Assembly (NCBI GenBank): GCA_905181735.1 | Contig: CAJIYR010000010.1 | Coordinates: 24,475-88,474 of the forward strand | Origin: an uncultured Hyphomicrobiales bacterium | GTDB taxonomy: Bacteria; Pseudomonadota; Alphaproteobacteria; Rhizobiales; TMED25 | Direction of reading: 5' to 3' | DNA: 64,000 bases | In this document: positions 28,955 through 38,680 of the stretch, one piece after another | Position numbering within the stretch: the first letter of the stretch is position 1 | Layout: each line of letters begins with the position of its first letter | Translations under genes and position numbers: made by a program | The notes under the pieces: generated by a model | Seen by the model: the letters and a program-made list of their open reading frames with translations, nothing else | Database searches by the model: none | What the model was told of the DNA's origin: nothing

Positions 28955-29410
28955 CTAGGTTTTTAAATTTGGAAAGACCTCGTACTCTTCATTATTGATT
29001 TGCTCAGTTGAAAAACCATCCGTTACTTTTTCTAAGGCATTTATTTCTATAACATTGCGGTCAGGATCATGAAAATAGAATTGCTTTCCATGGAATATAC
29101 CTTCGTACCTATGTTCTTCATGGATAATTTTCATACCAAGATCTATGATAAACTGCTTTGCCTCATCATATTTATCAACCTCTATCTTAAACGCGTGATG
29201 GATAAGGAAGTCATCGTTATTGTTTGGATTGATAGGCGTCTTGCTCTTAGTTAAGTTCACAAAATCTTCGCCACAACGCATAAAAACCATATTTATCTGC
29301 GGAACATATTGTATTGTCGTAAAGCCAAGAACTTCTTGGTAAAATTTCTCACTAACAAGAGGATCGCTAACGGGTATGGTAAAGTGAAGTACACCTATTG
29401 TTTTGATCAT
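28955..29410 (-). CDS. VOC-superfamily (glyoxalase/bleomycin-resistance fold) protein
   Basis: A 151-aa vicinal-oxygen-chelate protein. Seen: VLHFTIPVSDPLVSEKFYQEVLGFT at the start with a potential metal His, FVNLTKSKTPIN, HHAFKIEVDKYDEAKQFIIDLG, and the C-terminal GKQFYFHDPDRNVIEINAL with the typical metal Glu in VIEI. Such proteins range from glyoxalase I and dioxygenases to fosfomycin resistance; the substrate cannot be told. The start has a strong site, AGGAG six or so bases before ATG. It lies 45 bp from the peroxiredoxin-like gene on the same strand, so they are likely co-transcribed. Confidence 0.8.
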   Translation of the reverse strand: MIKTIGVLHFTIPVSDPLVSEKFYQEVLGFTTIQYVPQINMVFMRCGEDFVNLTKSKTPINPNNNDDFLIHHAFKIEVDKYDEAKQFIIDLGMKIIHEEHRYEGIFHGKQFYFHDPDRNVIEINALEKVTDGFSTEQINNEEYEVFPNLKT

Positions 29411-29455
29411 TTTTCTACTCCTCTGTTTTCATTTATTTAACAAATAAAATACATT

Positions 29456-29980
29456 TTAATAAATAATAATGCCACGAGATGGATAATTATTTTCAATAGC
29501 AAATTTTGCCTTTGGCATTAATAATTCTAAATCAGGACGAGACCAAGGCATGTTGCTAATATCAATTAAATAAAGCTTACCGTCTGGTCGTATCCATATT
29601 AATCCAGGTTCACAAAAAATCGGATATTCAGCTTCTTTAATAGAACTTGAAATATAGAGGCCCCATTGCTTTGCAGTATCGAGATCAAGGCCATAAGCAA
29701 CGTCGACTTTATCGAGACACCATTCTGATTTAGATTGCTGAGCCCTATTAAGTGAATCCATTGATACCGCTACTACTTTAAATCCAAGTTTAGTAATTTC
29801 ATCCATCATAGAATTTAATTTTTTAAGGTACATTTTACAAATGGGGCAATGCAATCCACGATAAAATATAACCATGGTAAAACTTTTTGGTGATATTTCT
29901 GATAATTTCCATGTGTCACCGTTAACTAAAGAGACATCAAGATTGGGAGCCTGCATGTTAGGTACAAGTGCATGTGTCAT
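29456..29980 (-). CDS. Peroxiredoxin-like (AhpC/TSA family) protein
   Basis: Thioredoxin-fold protein of 174 aa. The region MVIFYRGLHCPICKMYLKKLNSM (about 36-58) places a Cys at the peroxidatic position but as HCPIC, a CxxC-like pair, rather than the usual PxxxTxxC of AhpC; GFKVVAVSMDSLNRAQQS and PIFCEPGLIWIRPDGKLYLIDIS follow. This type is widespread in Alphaproteobacteria as 'peroxiredoxin-like' proteins and probably reduces peroxides or acts in thiol exchange. AAGGA precedes the ATG. Upstream is the divergent cysteine synthase gene (122 bp apart). Confidence 0.78.
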   Translation of the reverse strand: MTHALVPNMQAPNLDVSLVNGDTWKLSEISPKSFTMVIFYRGLHCPICKMYLKKLNSMMDEITKLGFKVVAVSMDSLNRAQQSKSEWCLDKVDVAYGLDLDTAKQWGLYISSSIKEAEYPIFCEPGLIWIRPDGKLYLIDISNMPWSRPDLELLMPKAKFAIENNYPSRGIIIY

Positions 29981-30102
29981 TTAAAATTCCTTAAAATGAT
30001 TCGTGTTATTTATTCTATATCAATTAATTATTTACTGCCAAATATTAGTTACTAATATAACTTTTCCTTGATGCTTTTGTTTGAGAGATATATGGTATAC
30101 CA

Positions 30103-31116
30103 ATGGTTAAACACAGAACAATTATATCAGAAATCGGTAATACTCCGCTTATGAAGCTTAAAAAAATATCTGAATTAACAGGTTGTAATATTTATGGTAA
30201 AGCAGAATTTTTAAATCCCGGCCAATCAATAAAAGATCGAACCGCGTTAAAAATTATTGAAGAAGCTGAAGCTAGGAAGTCTATATCAAAAGGAGGCCTT
30301 ATTGTCGAAGGTACCGCTGGTAATACGGGAATTGGATTATCGATAGTCGCAAATGCAAAGGGGTATAAAACAAAAATTATTATCCCTAATACACAAAGTG
30401 AAGAAAAAAAGAGTACATTAAGATCCTATGGAGCGGAACTAATCGAAGTTCCAGCTGTTCCTTATAGTGATGAAAAAAATTACCAGCATATCGCACGGAA
30501 AATTGCGGAAGAAGAAACAATCAAATCACCTAACGGAGTTTTATTCGCTGATCAGTGGAATAATTTAGATAATATCAAAGCCCATTATGAAGGAACCGGT
30601 CCTGAAATATGGAACGACACAGATGGTAAGATCGATGGTTTTGTTTGCTCTATTGGTACAGGAGGAACGATTACAGGTATTTCAAATTACCTAAAAGAAA
30701 AAAATAAAAATATTAAAATAGCTGTTGCAGATCCTCATGGCGCTGCTATGTATAGCTATTTTAAAAGTAATGAAGTTATTGCAAGTCAGGGAAATTCAAT
30801 TTCTGAAGGAATTGGACTTGGCAGAATAACTCCAATTATAAAAGAGGCAAAAAATATAGATTTTTCATACCTCATTGATGATCATACTGCCCTTCCCTAT
30901 ATATATGACTTGGTAATAAATGAGGGTATAATGTTAGGCGGATCAAGTGCAATCAATATAGCTGGTGCAGTAGAACTAGCAAAAGAACTTGGCCCTGGAA
31001 GCACTATAGTTACCATATTATGTGACAATGGCAACAGGTACCAAAGCAAGCTCTTTAATCCCAGTTATTTGATTGAAAAAGGTATTGCAGTTCCAGAATG
31101 GCTTTCAGTGTATTGA
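30103..31116 (+). CDS. Cysteine synthase family PLP enzyme
   Basis: Fold-type II PLP enzyme of 337 aa, most likely an O-acetylserine sulfhydrylase making cysteine from sulfide. The Schiff-base lysine is K44 in NPGQSIKDR; the substrate loop GTAGNTGIGLS and phosphate-binding GTGGTITGIS are intact. The NPGQSIKDR form and extra length resemble the alphaproteobacterial 'cysteine synthase A' of about 340 aa; cystathionine beta-synthase activity cannot be excluded. It is a single gene, divergent from the peroxiredoxin-like gene. Its stop is only 3 bases from that of the convergent lolD. Confidence 0.85.
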   Translation: MVKHRTIISEIGNTPLMKLKKISELTGCNIYGKAEFLNPGQSIKDRTALKIIEEAEARKSISKGGLIVEGTAGNTGIGLSIVANAKGYKTKIIIPNTQSEEKKSTLRSYGAELIEVPAVPYSDEKNYQHIARKIAEEETIKSPNGVLFADQWNNLDNIKAHYEGTGPEIWNDTDGKIDGFVCSIGTGGTITGISNYLKEKNKNIKIAVADPHGAAMYSYFKSNEVIASQGNSISEGIGLGRITPIIKEAKNIDFSYLIDDHTALPYIYDLVINEGIMLGGSSAINIAGAVELAKELGPGSTIVTILCDNGNRYQSKLFNPSYLIEKGIAVPEWLSVY

Positions 31117-31119
31117 ATT

Positions 31120-31812
31120 TCAATATATAGAACCGTTATCCAAAATTATTTTACGATCCAAGCTATCTGCTAACGCCATGTTGTGTGTTGCAATTATTGC
31201 CGATAGACCTTCTTCTTTAGCTAATTTTATAAATTCATTAAACACTATCGCTGCTGTAGATGGGTCTAAGTTTCCTGTTGGTTCATCTGCAATTAAAATA
31301 CTTGGATTATTTGCTAAAGCTCTTGCAATAGAAACCCTTTGTTGCTCTCCTCCGGACATTTCGCCAGGAAGATGGTTTTTTCTATCGATAATGTTAAGTT
31401 TAACAAGAAGCTCTTCGGATCTAATGTTTGCTTCTTCTTTTGTGCTGCCGTTAAGTAATTGTGGAATTGTTATATTTTCTAAAGCCGTAAAATCTTGCAA
31501 TAAATAATGAAATTGATATATAAAGCCAATGCTTTGTCTTCTGATTAAAGTTCTTTCACTATCGGACATGTTGCTACTTTTATTACCACTCACCAAAACA
31601 TCTCCATTGTCAGGCAACTCTAACAATCCAGCAATATGTAATAATGATGACTTTCCGGCACCAGAAGGACCAACCAATGAAGCAAGTTCACCGCTAGCTA
31701 TGTTTAGGTTTATATTTTTAAACACTATAAGCTCTTTCCCCCCTTGTTTATAAATTCTTGATATATTATTCAAGGAAAGCGTTGTGGAGGTTGAATTAGA
31801 GAGATCATTCAT
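31120..31812 (-). CDS. lolD: Lipoprotein-releasing ABC transporter ATPase LolD
   Basis: ATPase of the LolCDE complex, which extracts mature lipoproteins from the inner membrane for transfer to LolA. The 230 aa contain Walker A GPSGAGKS, the Q-loop FIYQFHYLLQDFTALENITIP (the typical LolD form), signature MSGGEQQRVSIARAL, Walker B ILIADEPTGNLD, and the H-loop IIATHN. The ATG overlaps the stop of lolC by one base (TAATG), so translation is coupled. It is the last gene of the long minus-strand run that begins with nuoA. Confidence 0.94.
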   Translation of the reverse strand: MNDLSNSTSTTLSLNNISRIYKQGGKELIVFKNINLNIASGELASLVGPSGAGKSSLLHIAGLLELPDNGDVLVSGNKSSNMSDSERTLIRRQSIGFIYQFHYLLQDFTALENITIPQLLNGSTKEEANIRSEELLVKLNIIDRKNHLPGEMSGGEQQRVSIARALANNPSILIADEPTGNLDPSTAAIVFNEFIKLAKEEGLSAIIATHNMALADSLDRKIILDNGSIY

Positions 31813-33080
31813 TATTCGTACCTCAATGCCACAACAGGATCTACCTTAGAAGCCCTGTAAGATGGGTATAAAGTTGCTATAACAGAAAAACTTAAAGACA
31901 TTATTATAACAGAAATTAGTTCTGAAATATTTATTTCAGCCGGCAGTTTTGTTAGATAATACATTTCAGGAGAAAATAAGTCTGTGCCGGTTATACTTGA
32001 AATTAGTAACCTTATAAAGTCTATATTATTACAAAATAATATCCCCACAACTACACCGATAAACGTTCCAGTAATACCAATAAATGCACCTGTTATGAAA
32101 AAAATTCTCATAATTGACTTTCTAGAAGCCCCCATTGTTCTTAATATAGCAATGTCACTTGTCTTGTCTTTAACCAGCATAATTAAACCTGAAATAATGT
32201 TTAAACCTGCAACAAGAACAATTAGACTTACAATAATGAACATAAGGTCTCTTTCAACCTCAAGTGCAGTAAAAAAAGCACTATTCTTTTGCTTCCATGA
32301 ACTAACATAATAGTTATTATTGGTAATATTTTCTATTGTTTGTTGATAATTTTCGGCTTCGTCAGGATTGTCTAAAAATATTTCAATTCCACTAACTGCA
32401 TCTTTTTTATTAAAATATCTTTGGGCTTCAAACATAGGCATATAAATAATATTTCCGTCATATTCAGACATACCTATTTCAAATAAAGCAATTATTTCAT
32501 AAGACTTTACCCTTGGCGTAGTTCCAAACGGTGTTTGAGCTCCCTTTGGCGATATTAGCGTTAATAAATCACCGACATTAACACCCATATTAATGGCCAT
32601 TCTTGTGCCGATTATAATAACTTCATTATTATTAAAATTATCAAGAGAACCAAGTTTGATATTTTGCGAAATCTTTTTAATACTAAGTATGCCTTCTCTA
32701 GTAACACCTTTAATTAATGCCCCGTTAGTAATGTCACCAGAAGATATCATAACTTGAGAATCTATTATGGGGATAGAATTACTTATACCAGGTAAGGATG
32801 CAATTGAATTTGAATAATCATGATAATCGTAGAGCTTTCCATTATAAGCTTGGACGGTAATATGACCATTGATACCAAGTATCTTATCTAATAATTCGGA
32901 TCTAAAGCCATTCATGACTGCCAGCACGATTATCAAAGTTGCAACACCTAAAATAATGCCAATAAGTGAAAAAATAGCAATTATAGATATAACTCCATCT
33001 TTTTTCTTTGACTTCAAATATCTACCAGCAATTTTCCATTCAAAATAAGAGAAAGGCATTGGATTTTGATTTTTTCTCAT
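31812..33080 (-). CDS. lolC: Lipoprotein-releasing ABC transporter permease LolC/E
   Basis: Inner-membrane permease of the Lol system, 422 aa. Topology: a first helix IISIIAIFSLIGIILGVATLIIVLAVMNGF, a large periplasmic MacB-like domain (about 55-270), then three helices including LIVLVAGLNIISGLIMLVKDKTSDIAILRTMGAS and ITGAFIGITGTFIGVVVGILFC, ending YPSYRASKVDPVVALRYE. These are characteristic of LolC/LolE. Alphaproteobacteria usually have a single such permease forming a homodimer, consistent with only one here. Sits 7 bp after proS and overlaps lolD. Confidence 0.93.
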   Translation of the reverse strand: MRKNQNPMPFSYFEWKIAGRYLKSKKKDGVISIIAIFSLIGIILGVATLIIVLAVMNGFRSELLDKILGINGHITVQAYNGKLYDYHDYSNSIASLPGISNSIPIIDSQVMISSGDITNGALIKGVTREGILSIKKISQNIKLGSLDNFNNNEVIIIGTRMAINMGVNVGDLLTLISPKGAQTPFGTTPRVKSYEIIALFEIGMSEYDGNIIYMPMFEAQRYFNKKDAVSGIEIFLDNPDEAENYQQTIENITNNNYYVSSWKQKNSAFFTALEVERDLMFIIVSLIVLVAGLNIISGLIMLVKDKTSDIAILRTMGASRKSIMRIFFITGAFIGITGTFIGVVVGILFCNNIDFIRLLISSITGTDLFSPEMYYLTKLPAEINISELISVIIMSLSFSVIATLYPSYRASKVDPVVALRYE

Positions 33081-33087
33081 ACTAATA

Positions 33088-34413
33088 TTAGTCTTTTAAT
33101 TGAAATTCATTTAAAATTTCTGACAGATTTACTAATTTTCGTGCATCTGTTTTTCGGTCTTTTATTTCTACTTTACCCTCTTTAATTGAATTAGGGCCTA
33201 CTATAATTTGTATAGGAATCCCAATTAAATCCATTCTTGAAAACTTCTCTCCTATAGAAGAATCTGTATCATCGTAGATAATTTGATATCTTTTTTTCTC
33301 TAAGCTTTCGTATATTTCATCGCAAATTTTATTAACATCTTCATTAGAAGGCTTTAAATTTATAAGGCTAATGTCAAAAGGAGATACGCTTTTTGGCCAT
33401 ACAATACCTTTATCATCATGATGCGCCTCAATAATAGCAGCTACTAGTCGTGAAACACCGATACCATAAGAGCCAGATTGAAGAGGTATAACTTTACCAT
33501 CCTTATTTTGAATAGATGCGCCCATAGGCTTGTTATACTTATCTCCAAAGAAGAAGACATGGCCAACCTCTATACCTTTTTCTTCAATACGGTCTTCTAA
33601 TAAAACGTTATTATAAAATTTATCTTTATTATACATGTCCTCAGTAACAGCAAAAGGAGTAGTCCAAGTTTTCACTATTTCAGTTAAGTCATCATTATAG
33701 TTGATATCATCATCAGGTGCCTCTAATTCTAAAAGTTTTTTGTCAATAAAAACTTTACTTTCTCCTGTTTCGGCTAATATAATAAATTCATGGCTCATAT
33801 TTCCACCAATAGGGCCGGATTCTGCTTTCATTGGTATTGCATTTAATTCCATTTTTTTGAAGATTCGCAGATACGAAACGAACATTTTATTATAAGAATG
33901 CTTTCCTGAGTCTTCTGATAAATCGAAGGAGTAAGCATCTTTCATTAGAAATTCTCTGCATCTCATAACACCAAAACGCGGTCTAATTTCATCTCTAAAC
34001 TTCCACTGTATATGAAAAAATATTTTTGGAATGTTTTTGTATGACTTTATAAAAGTACTAACCAGATCTGTTATATGCTCTTCGTTAGTAGGTCCGTACA
34101 ACATTTCACGATCATGGCGATCTACTATTCTTAACATTTCTTTACCATAATCTTCATATCTACCGCTTTTTTTCCAAATATCTGCAGTTTGTATGGTAGG
34201 CATTAACATTTCTAATGCGCCCGCCTTAGTTTGCTCATCTCTAATTATTTTTTCAATTTTTTTTAAAACAGCTAATCCCATTGGAAGCCAAGTATATATA
34301 CCACTGCTTGATTGCTTTATCATGCCAGCTCTTAACATTAATTGATGAGAAATTATGTCAGCATCTTTTGGTGCTTCTTTTAATAATGGTAAAAAATAAT
34401 TTGTTAGACGCAT
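33088..34413 (-). CDS. proS: Prolyl-tRNA synthetase (short bacterial type without editing insertion)
   Basis: Class II synthetase for tRNA-Pro. At 441 aa it is the short alphaproteobacterial form lacking the roughly 180-residue INS editing domain of E. coli ProS. Motif 2 is seen in FRDEIRPRFGVMRCREFLMKDAYSFD, motif 3 in SGSYGIGVSRLVAAIIEAHHD, and the anticodon-binding domain in the last 100 residues (ISLINLKPSNEDVNKICDEIYESL...). The N-terminal RLTNYFLPLLKEAPKDADIISHQLMLRAGMIKQSSSGIYTWLPMG is standard. It lies between the DUF1467 gene and lolC. Confidence 0.95.
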   Translation of the reverse strand: MRLTNYFLPLLKEAPKDADIISHQLMLRAGMIKQSSSGIYTWLPMGLAVLKKIEKIIRDEQTKAGALEMLMPTIQTADIWKKSGRYEDYGKEMLRIVDRHDREMLYGPTNEEHITDLVSTFIKSYKNIPKIFFHIQWKFRDEIRPRFGVMRCREFLMKDAYSFDLSEDSGKHSYNKMFVSYLRIFKKMELNAIPMKAESGPIGGNMSHEFIILAETGESKVFIDKKLLELEAPDDDINYNDDLTEIVKTWTTPFAVTEDMYNKDKFYNNVLLEDRIEEKGIEVGHVFFFGDKYNKPMGASIQNKDGKVIPLQSGSYGIGVSRLVAAIIEAHHDDKGIVWPKSVSPFDISLINLKPSNEDVNKICDEIYESLEKKRYQIIYDDTDSSIGEKFSRMDLIGIPIQIIVGPNSIKEGKVEIKDRKTDARKLVNLSEILNEFQLKD

Positions 34414-34514
34414 ATATGTGACCTTAGATTAGATAATTGATCTTTTAATAATTATTTTATCAGATATCAAAAATACTATAAATAAAATTAAAAAAAATAT
34501 AAAATACTTTAATA

Positions 34515-34775
34515 TCAGTCGGCAATAAATAATATATCGTAAATATTTAAATCAAATAATCTTATAAAAAAATTAACTAAAAAAACAATAATAAAAGAAA
34601 CAATAGATGTAATAATTATTTTTGTTAGAAGTCTAGGTTTTACTGGAGCACTAGGCGACTGACCAGCCAAGTTAACACCCTCTTCTTGAATAGTTGATAT
34701 CTTAAAAGGTAGAGTTAAATAAAAAACAATCCACCAAACCAGAAAATAAATACCAAAATATGTTACCAAACTCAT
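34515..34775 (-). CDS. DUF1467 family small membrane protein
   Basis: An 86-aa protein with two hydrophobic helices (about 4-24 and 53-75) separated by a Pro-rich loop GQSPSAPVKPRLLTK. The N-terminus SLVTYFGIYFLVWWIVFYLTLPF is the hallmark of DUF1467, a family largely confined to Alphaproteobacteria and regularly encoded between rnj and proS, exactly as here. Function is unknown. It begins 4 bases after the rnj stop. The 101 bp after it, before proS, are very AT-rich and hold no recognised element. Confidence 0.85.
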   Translation of the reverse strand: MSLVTYFGIYFLVWWIVFYLTLPFKISTIQEEGVNLAGQSPSAPVKPRLLTKIIITSIVSFIIVFLVNFFIRLFDLNIYDILFIAD

Positions 34776-34779
34776 ACCA

Positions 34780-36468
34780 TTATACCATTGTGGATGCTAC
34801 TTTACACTCAGGTTTCTTACCCCATATTGTGTAAATTTTATTTCTAATACTTTTTCTAACATATTCATTTAAATTATTTAAATCCAATTTTCTTGCTTTT
34901 GGAAGACCATCAATACAGTCATCAATCAAATCTTCAATTGTGTTATAAATACTCACACCATCCGATCCATATTCTGGAATACCAATGATTTCGATAACAG
35001 GATCACTATATAGTACACCATTTTTATCAATAACTAGAGCTGCTATAATCACTCCATTTTCTGCAAGTCTTCTTCTTTCTTTGATAGATACATCGTCCTT
35101 ATTAAGCTGAATGTTTCCATCTCTTAAAATGAAGTTATTTTTTATTTTTTCAATTACCTTACCTGAATTAGGCGTTAATTCGACTAAATTACCGTTTGTA
35201 ACCAATAATGGATTTGGAATACCGTATTCTTTTGCAAAATTAAGATGTTCTTTTAAATGCCTTAATTCACCATGCATAGGAATGACAATATTTGGTTTAA
35301 GAGCATCATAAAATAATTTGACCTCATTTCTTCGAGGGTGACCACTCGTATGTATCGGTTGGCTATCGTCGTCAATAACATTAATATTCTGTTCTAATAA
35401 ATTATTCTTTATATAAGAAACCGACTTATCGTTACCCGGTATAGTCTTGGATGAGAATAGCACTACATCATTTGCAGCTAACTTTAGGTGTGGATGAGTT
35501 TTATTTGCAACCCTTGTAAGGGCTGCTCGTGATTCACCTTGGCTACCGGTTAATATTATCAATGCTTTATTTGCCTTAATCTTTTTAAAATCAATATGAT
35601 CATAAAAATGTTCTGTAGAATCAATGTAACCCGTCTTCTTTGCGACCTTAATAAATCTATGTATCGCTCTTCCTGATAAAATTATCTCTCTATTTGAGCT
35701 TCTTGCCGCAGCAATAATGGACTTTATTCTAGCAATGTTAGAAGAGAATGTAGTTACAACGACTCTGCTTTTAATTTTTTTAATTATTTTAGTTAAATTA
35801 GAACCAACCTCTCTTTCAGAAATAGAAATGCCATCTCTAAATATATTAGTTGAATCGCAAACCAATACATCGCATCCTTCTTTTGAAATTTTTTTTAATT
35901 TATCTAAATCAGTTTTTTTGCCTAAAATTGGATCGTCATCAATTTTCCAGTCACCTGAATGAAGAATATTAAATCCATTAATTGTTATCAATAGTGCGTT
36001 GGGTTCAGGTATAGAATGCGTAACATTTATTAATTCAATTGAAAATTCATCAAGGCTAAATTTAGAGTTTTGTTTTATTGTGTTAATAGGAATCTTTTGT
36101 TCTTCACCAAATTCATTTAACTTTTCTTTTAATAATTCAGATGTAAAAGCCGTCGCATATATAGGGACATCTAACTCCTTCCAAAGACTCGCAACTGCAC
36201 CAAAGTGATCTTCATGAGCATGTGTTAATATAAGTCCTAATAAGTTTTCTTTTCTTTTCTTTATAAAACTTATGTCTGGAAGAATAATATCAACACCAGG
36301 GTAATGATCATCAGCGAATCCGATTCCGCAATCTATCATTATCCATTTTGTATCAGGAGCTTTTCCGTATCCGTAGAGATACATATTCATACCAATTTCA
36401 CCCGCACCACCCAGTGGAAGATAATAGATTGGTTTTGAACTTTTCTTCTTTTTTATATCATTTTTCAT
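34780..36468 (-). CDS. rnj: Ribonuclease J
   Basis: Metallo-beta-lactamase/beta-CASP ribonuclease with endo- and 5'-3' exonuclease activity in RNA decay and rRNA maturation. Zinc motif HAHEDH at 83-88, the preceding PLGGAGEIGMNMY, SIPEPNALLI, LHSGDWKID, and beta-CASP motifs (CDSTNIFRDG, LTGSQGESRAAL, HTSGHP) are all visible in 562 aa. The ATG overlaps the end of birA by 11 bases. RNase J lies downstream of nuoN-birA in many Alphaproteobacteria; the type III pantothenate kinase gene often found between birA and rnj is missing here. Confidence 0.94.
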   Translation of the reverse strand: MKNDIKKKKSSKPIYYLPLGGAGEIGMNMYLYGYGKAPDTKWIMIDCGIGFADDHYPGVDIILPDISFIKKRKENLLGLILTHAHEDHFGAVASLWKELDVPIYATAFTSELLKEKLNEFGEEQKIPINTIKQNSKFSLDEFSIELINVTHSIPEPNALLITINGFNILHSGDWKIDDDPILGKKTDLDKLKKISKEGCDVLVCDSTNIFRDGISISEREVGSNLTKIIKKIKSRVVVTTFSSNIARIKSIIAAARSSNREIILSGRAIHRFIKVAKKTGYIDSTEHFYDHIDFKKIKANKALIILTGSQGESRAALTRVANKTHPHLKLAANDVVLFSSKTIPGNDKSVSYIKNNLLEQNINVIDDDSQPIHTSGHPRRNEVKLFYDALKPNIVIPMHGELRHLKEHLNFAKEYGIPNPLLVTNGNLVELTPNSGKVIEKIKNNFILRDGNIQLNKDDVSIKERRRLAENGVIIAALVIDKNGVLYSDPVIEIIGIPEYGSDGVSIYNTIEDLIDDCIDGLPKARKLDLNNLNEYVRKSIRNKIYTIWGKKPECKVASTMV

Positions 36469-37204
36469 TGTTTAAAATTATCTCTCCAGAATTTATGATT
36501 CTCTTAATATTATTTTGTTTAATTATAAGCGATCCATCATCATTTAGCCCTATAAAATTACCAAATATAGTCTCATTAGATGTTTTTACCTGTATAGCTT
36601 CTCCTATAGAATAGGATTTAGATAGCCATGATTCTAGTATATAACTAAAGTTAGTACCATAATCCCATTTACAAAACCAATTATTAAAAGAATTTATAAG
36701 ACAAATGTATAAATCTGAAAGATCTAATAACTTAGAGTAGCTGTCTAAATATGCTTTCTTAATATCTGAATCTAACGTGTTTTCATTAAAGACATTCAAT
36801 CCAAATCCTATAACAATAATTTTTTTAGATTTTATAATCTGACTTTCTATTAATATACCAGCTAACTTAATCTGATCTACCAATAAATCATTAGGCCATT
36901 TTAACTTAAATTTACCATTTAAGGAAAAAGATTTAGCTGTGTCATATAATGACAAAGAAGCCACAAATCCAAGATTTGATGTCGCTTTATAATCTATTTC
37001 TTCATGGATTATTCTTGTCATATATAGTCCACCATTAGGAGATTCCCAAAACCTTCCATGGCGTCCTCTGCCTTGAGTCTGTTCGCATGCAATAATCCAC
37101 TCTGTGTCAAGATTGGTTTTTTCAATAAGATCGAAAGCAACCTTATTGGTTGAATCTACAGTATGATATTTTTTAATATTACTATTATTAATATCTGTAA
37201 TCAT
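36458..37204 (-). CDS. birA: Biotin-[acetyl-CoA-carboxylase] ligase BirA (ligase domain only)
   Basis: Attaches biotin to the carboxyl carrier protein. From the ATG at 37202-37204 it is 248 aa: YHTVDSTNKVAFDLIE, the biotinyl-AMP loop GRGRHGRFWESPNGGLYMT, LKWPNDLLVDQIKLAGILIE, and VIGFGLNVF are intact. There is no N-terminal helix-turn-helix, so it is a monofunctional ligase and not a repressor. A longer reading frame would extend 12 codons into the end of nuoN; I chose the ATG 4 bases after the nuoN stop. The gene follows nuoN as in most Alphaproteobacteria. Confidence 0.92.
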   Translation of the reverse strand: MITDINNSNIKKYHTVDSTNKVAFDLIEKTNLDTEWIIACEQTQGRGRHGRFWESPNGGLYMTRIIHEEIDYKATSNLGFVASLSLYDTAKSFSLNGKFKLKWPNDLLVDQIKLAGILIESQIIKSKKIIVIGFGLNVFNENTLDSDIKKAYLDSYSKLLDLSDLYICLINSFNNWFCKWDYGTNFSYILESWLSKSYSIGEAIQVKTSNETIFGNFIGLNDDGSLIIKQNNIKRIINSGEIILNNEK

Positions 37205-37208
37205 AAGA

Positions 37209-38639
37209 CTAAAACAATGAAAGTGCTGCTTTTTCGGCAATATCTGTTATTAAAGAAGGTCTAATAAAAAATAAAATAACCGGTATGGCAGTAATGTAAA
37301 TTATTAATTTCATTCTTTTAGTAATAGGTTCAAATACATTGATATTTTCATCAAAATATATTATTTTTATAATTCTTAAATAATAAAAAGCACCAATTAC
37401 ACTAGCTAAAACACCAATTATCGCAAGAGCATAAAGACCAGATTCTATTGCAGATAAAAATATATAAAATTTAGCAAAGAAGCCAGCTAGTGGCGGTATA
37501 CCTGCAAGAGAAAATAAAAACATACTCAGAACAAATGCAATCATAGGGTTTACCTTCGAAAGACCCGACAGATCTGAAATGCTTTCAATATTAGTACCAT
37601 TAACCTTAAGAGACAATATGCATGCAAAGGTACCAATAACCATGAATACATAAATCGTAAGATAAATAAGCAAACCGGTAACACCTGAAATAGTACCTGT
37701 AGCAAGTCCAATAAGAACAAAACCCATGTGCCCAATTGATGAATAGGCAAGTAGTCTTTTAACATTATTTTGCCCAATAGCTGCAAATGATCCCAATAAC
37801 ATTGAAGCTATTGAAATAAATATTATCATTAATTGCCATTGGTCTATTAAAGAAGGAAAGCAATTAACCATAATTTTTGTAAACAACGCAACTGCAGCTA
37901 CTTTTGGAGCGCTAGCAAGAAATGCAGTAATTGTTGTTGGAGAACCTTCATAGACATCGGGAGCCCACATATGAAACGGTACAACAGATATTTTAAACGC
38001 TAAACCTGCAGTTAAAAAAGCTAACCCAAATAAGATACCTTGATTAGAATTGTTTTCTGATAAAAAACTAGCGATATCAGAATATAGAATAGAACCAGAA
38101 AAACCATATATTAGTGATAGCCCATACAGAAGCATGCAAGAAGATAAAGCGCCAAGTACAAAATATTTTAAACCAGCTTCGGTTGATTTTTTTGATTCTC
38201 TTCTCATTGATGCTAATACGTAGAGTGGAAGACTTTGTAGCTCAAGACCAAGGTATAGCGATATTATATCATTAGAAGAAACCATAACCATCATTCCAAT
38301 AACTGATAGCAGTATTAGAACAGGGTATTCAAACTTCATAATTCCAATAGTTTTCAAATAACCGCTTGATATAATTATAATTCCTATTGATGAAAGAAGA
38401 ATGAGTGATTTTGTATAATTAGAAAAATCATCAGACAGAAACGAAGAATTAAAAGCATAACCGAGAGGTATATATTCCAAATTAATAATAACTAGAACAC
38501 TGGTTAATAACAAGACTGAAAGAAAAGACACTGTCTCATAAGATTTTTCTTTTTTAAAAACTCCAACCATTAGAAGAACCATTGCACCTAATGCTATAAA
38601 TAGTTCAGGTAATGCAGGTAAATAAAATAATCCGGTCAC
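37209..38639 (-). CDS. nuoN: NADH-quinone oxidoreductase subunit N
   Basis: Antiporter-like membrane subunit of respiratory complex I. About 14 hydrophobic helices in 476 aa, with the subunit signature VVPFHMWAPDVYEGSPTTITAFLASAPKVAA and NVKRLLAYSSIGHMGFVLIGLATGT carrying the buried proton-channel lysines. The start is GTG at 38637-38639 with AGGA upstream; no ATG is nearby in frame. It is the last nuo gene; birA begins 4 bases after its stop. Confidence 0.96.
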   Translation of the reverse strand: MTGLFYLPALPELFIALGAMVLLMVGVFKKEKSYETVSFLSVLLLTSVLVIINLEYIPLGYAFNSSFLSDDFSNYTKSLILLSSIGIIIISSGYLKTIGIMKFEYPVLILLSVIGMMVMVSSNDIISLYLGLELQSLPLYVLASMRRESKKSTEAGLKYFVLGALSSCMLLYGLSLIYGFSGSILYSDIASFLSENNSNQGILFGLAFLTAGLAFKISVVPFHMWAPDVYEGSPTTITAFLASAPKVAAVALFTKIMVNCFPSLIDQWQLMIIFISIASMLLGSFAAIGQNNVKRLLAYSSIGHMGFVLIGLATGTISGVTGLLIYLTIYVFMVIGTFACILSLKVNGTNIESISDLSGLSKVNPMIAFVLSMFLFSLAGIPPLAGFFAKFYIFLSAIESGLYALAIIGVLASVIGAFYYLRIIKIIYFDENINVFEPITKRMKLIIYITAIPVILFFIRPSLITDIAEKAALSLF

Positions 38640-38680
38640 GTTAAATTCCTAACTTATTAAATTGCAATAACATAATATTT

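Noticed and set aside
31107..31130. Palindrome ATTGAATTTCAAT across the cysteine synthase stop as a terminator
   Set aside because: A 6-bp AT-rich arm with no T run; it lies partly in coding sequence and looks incidental.
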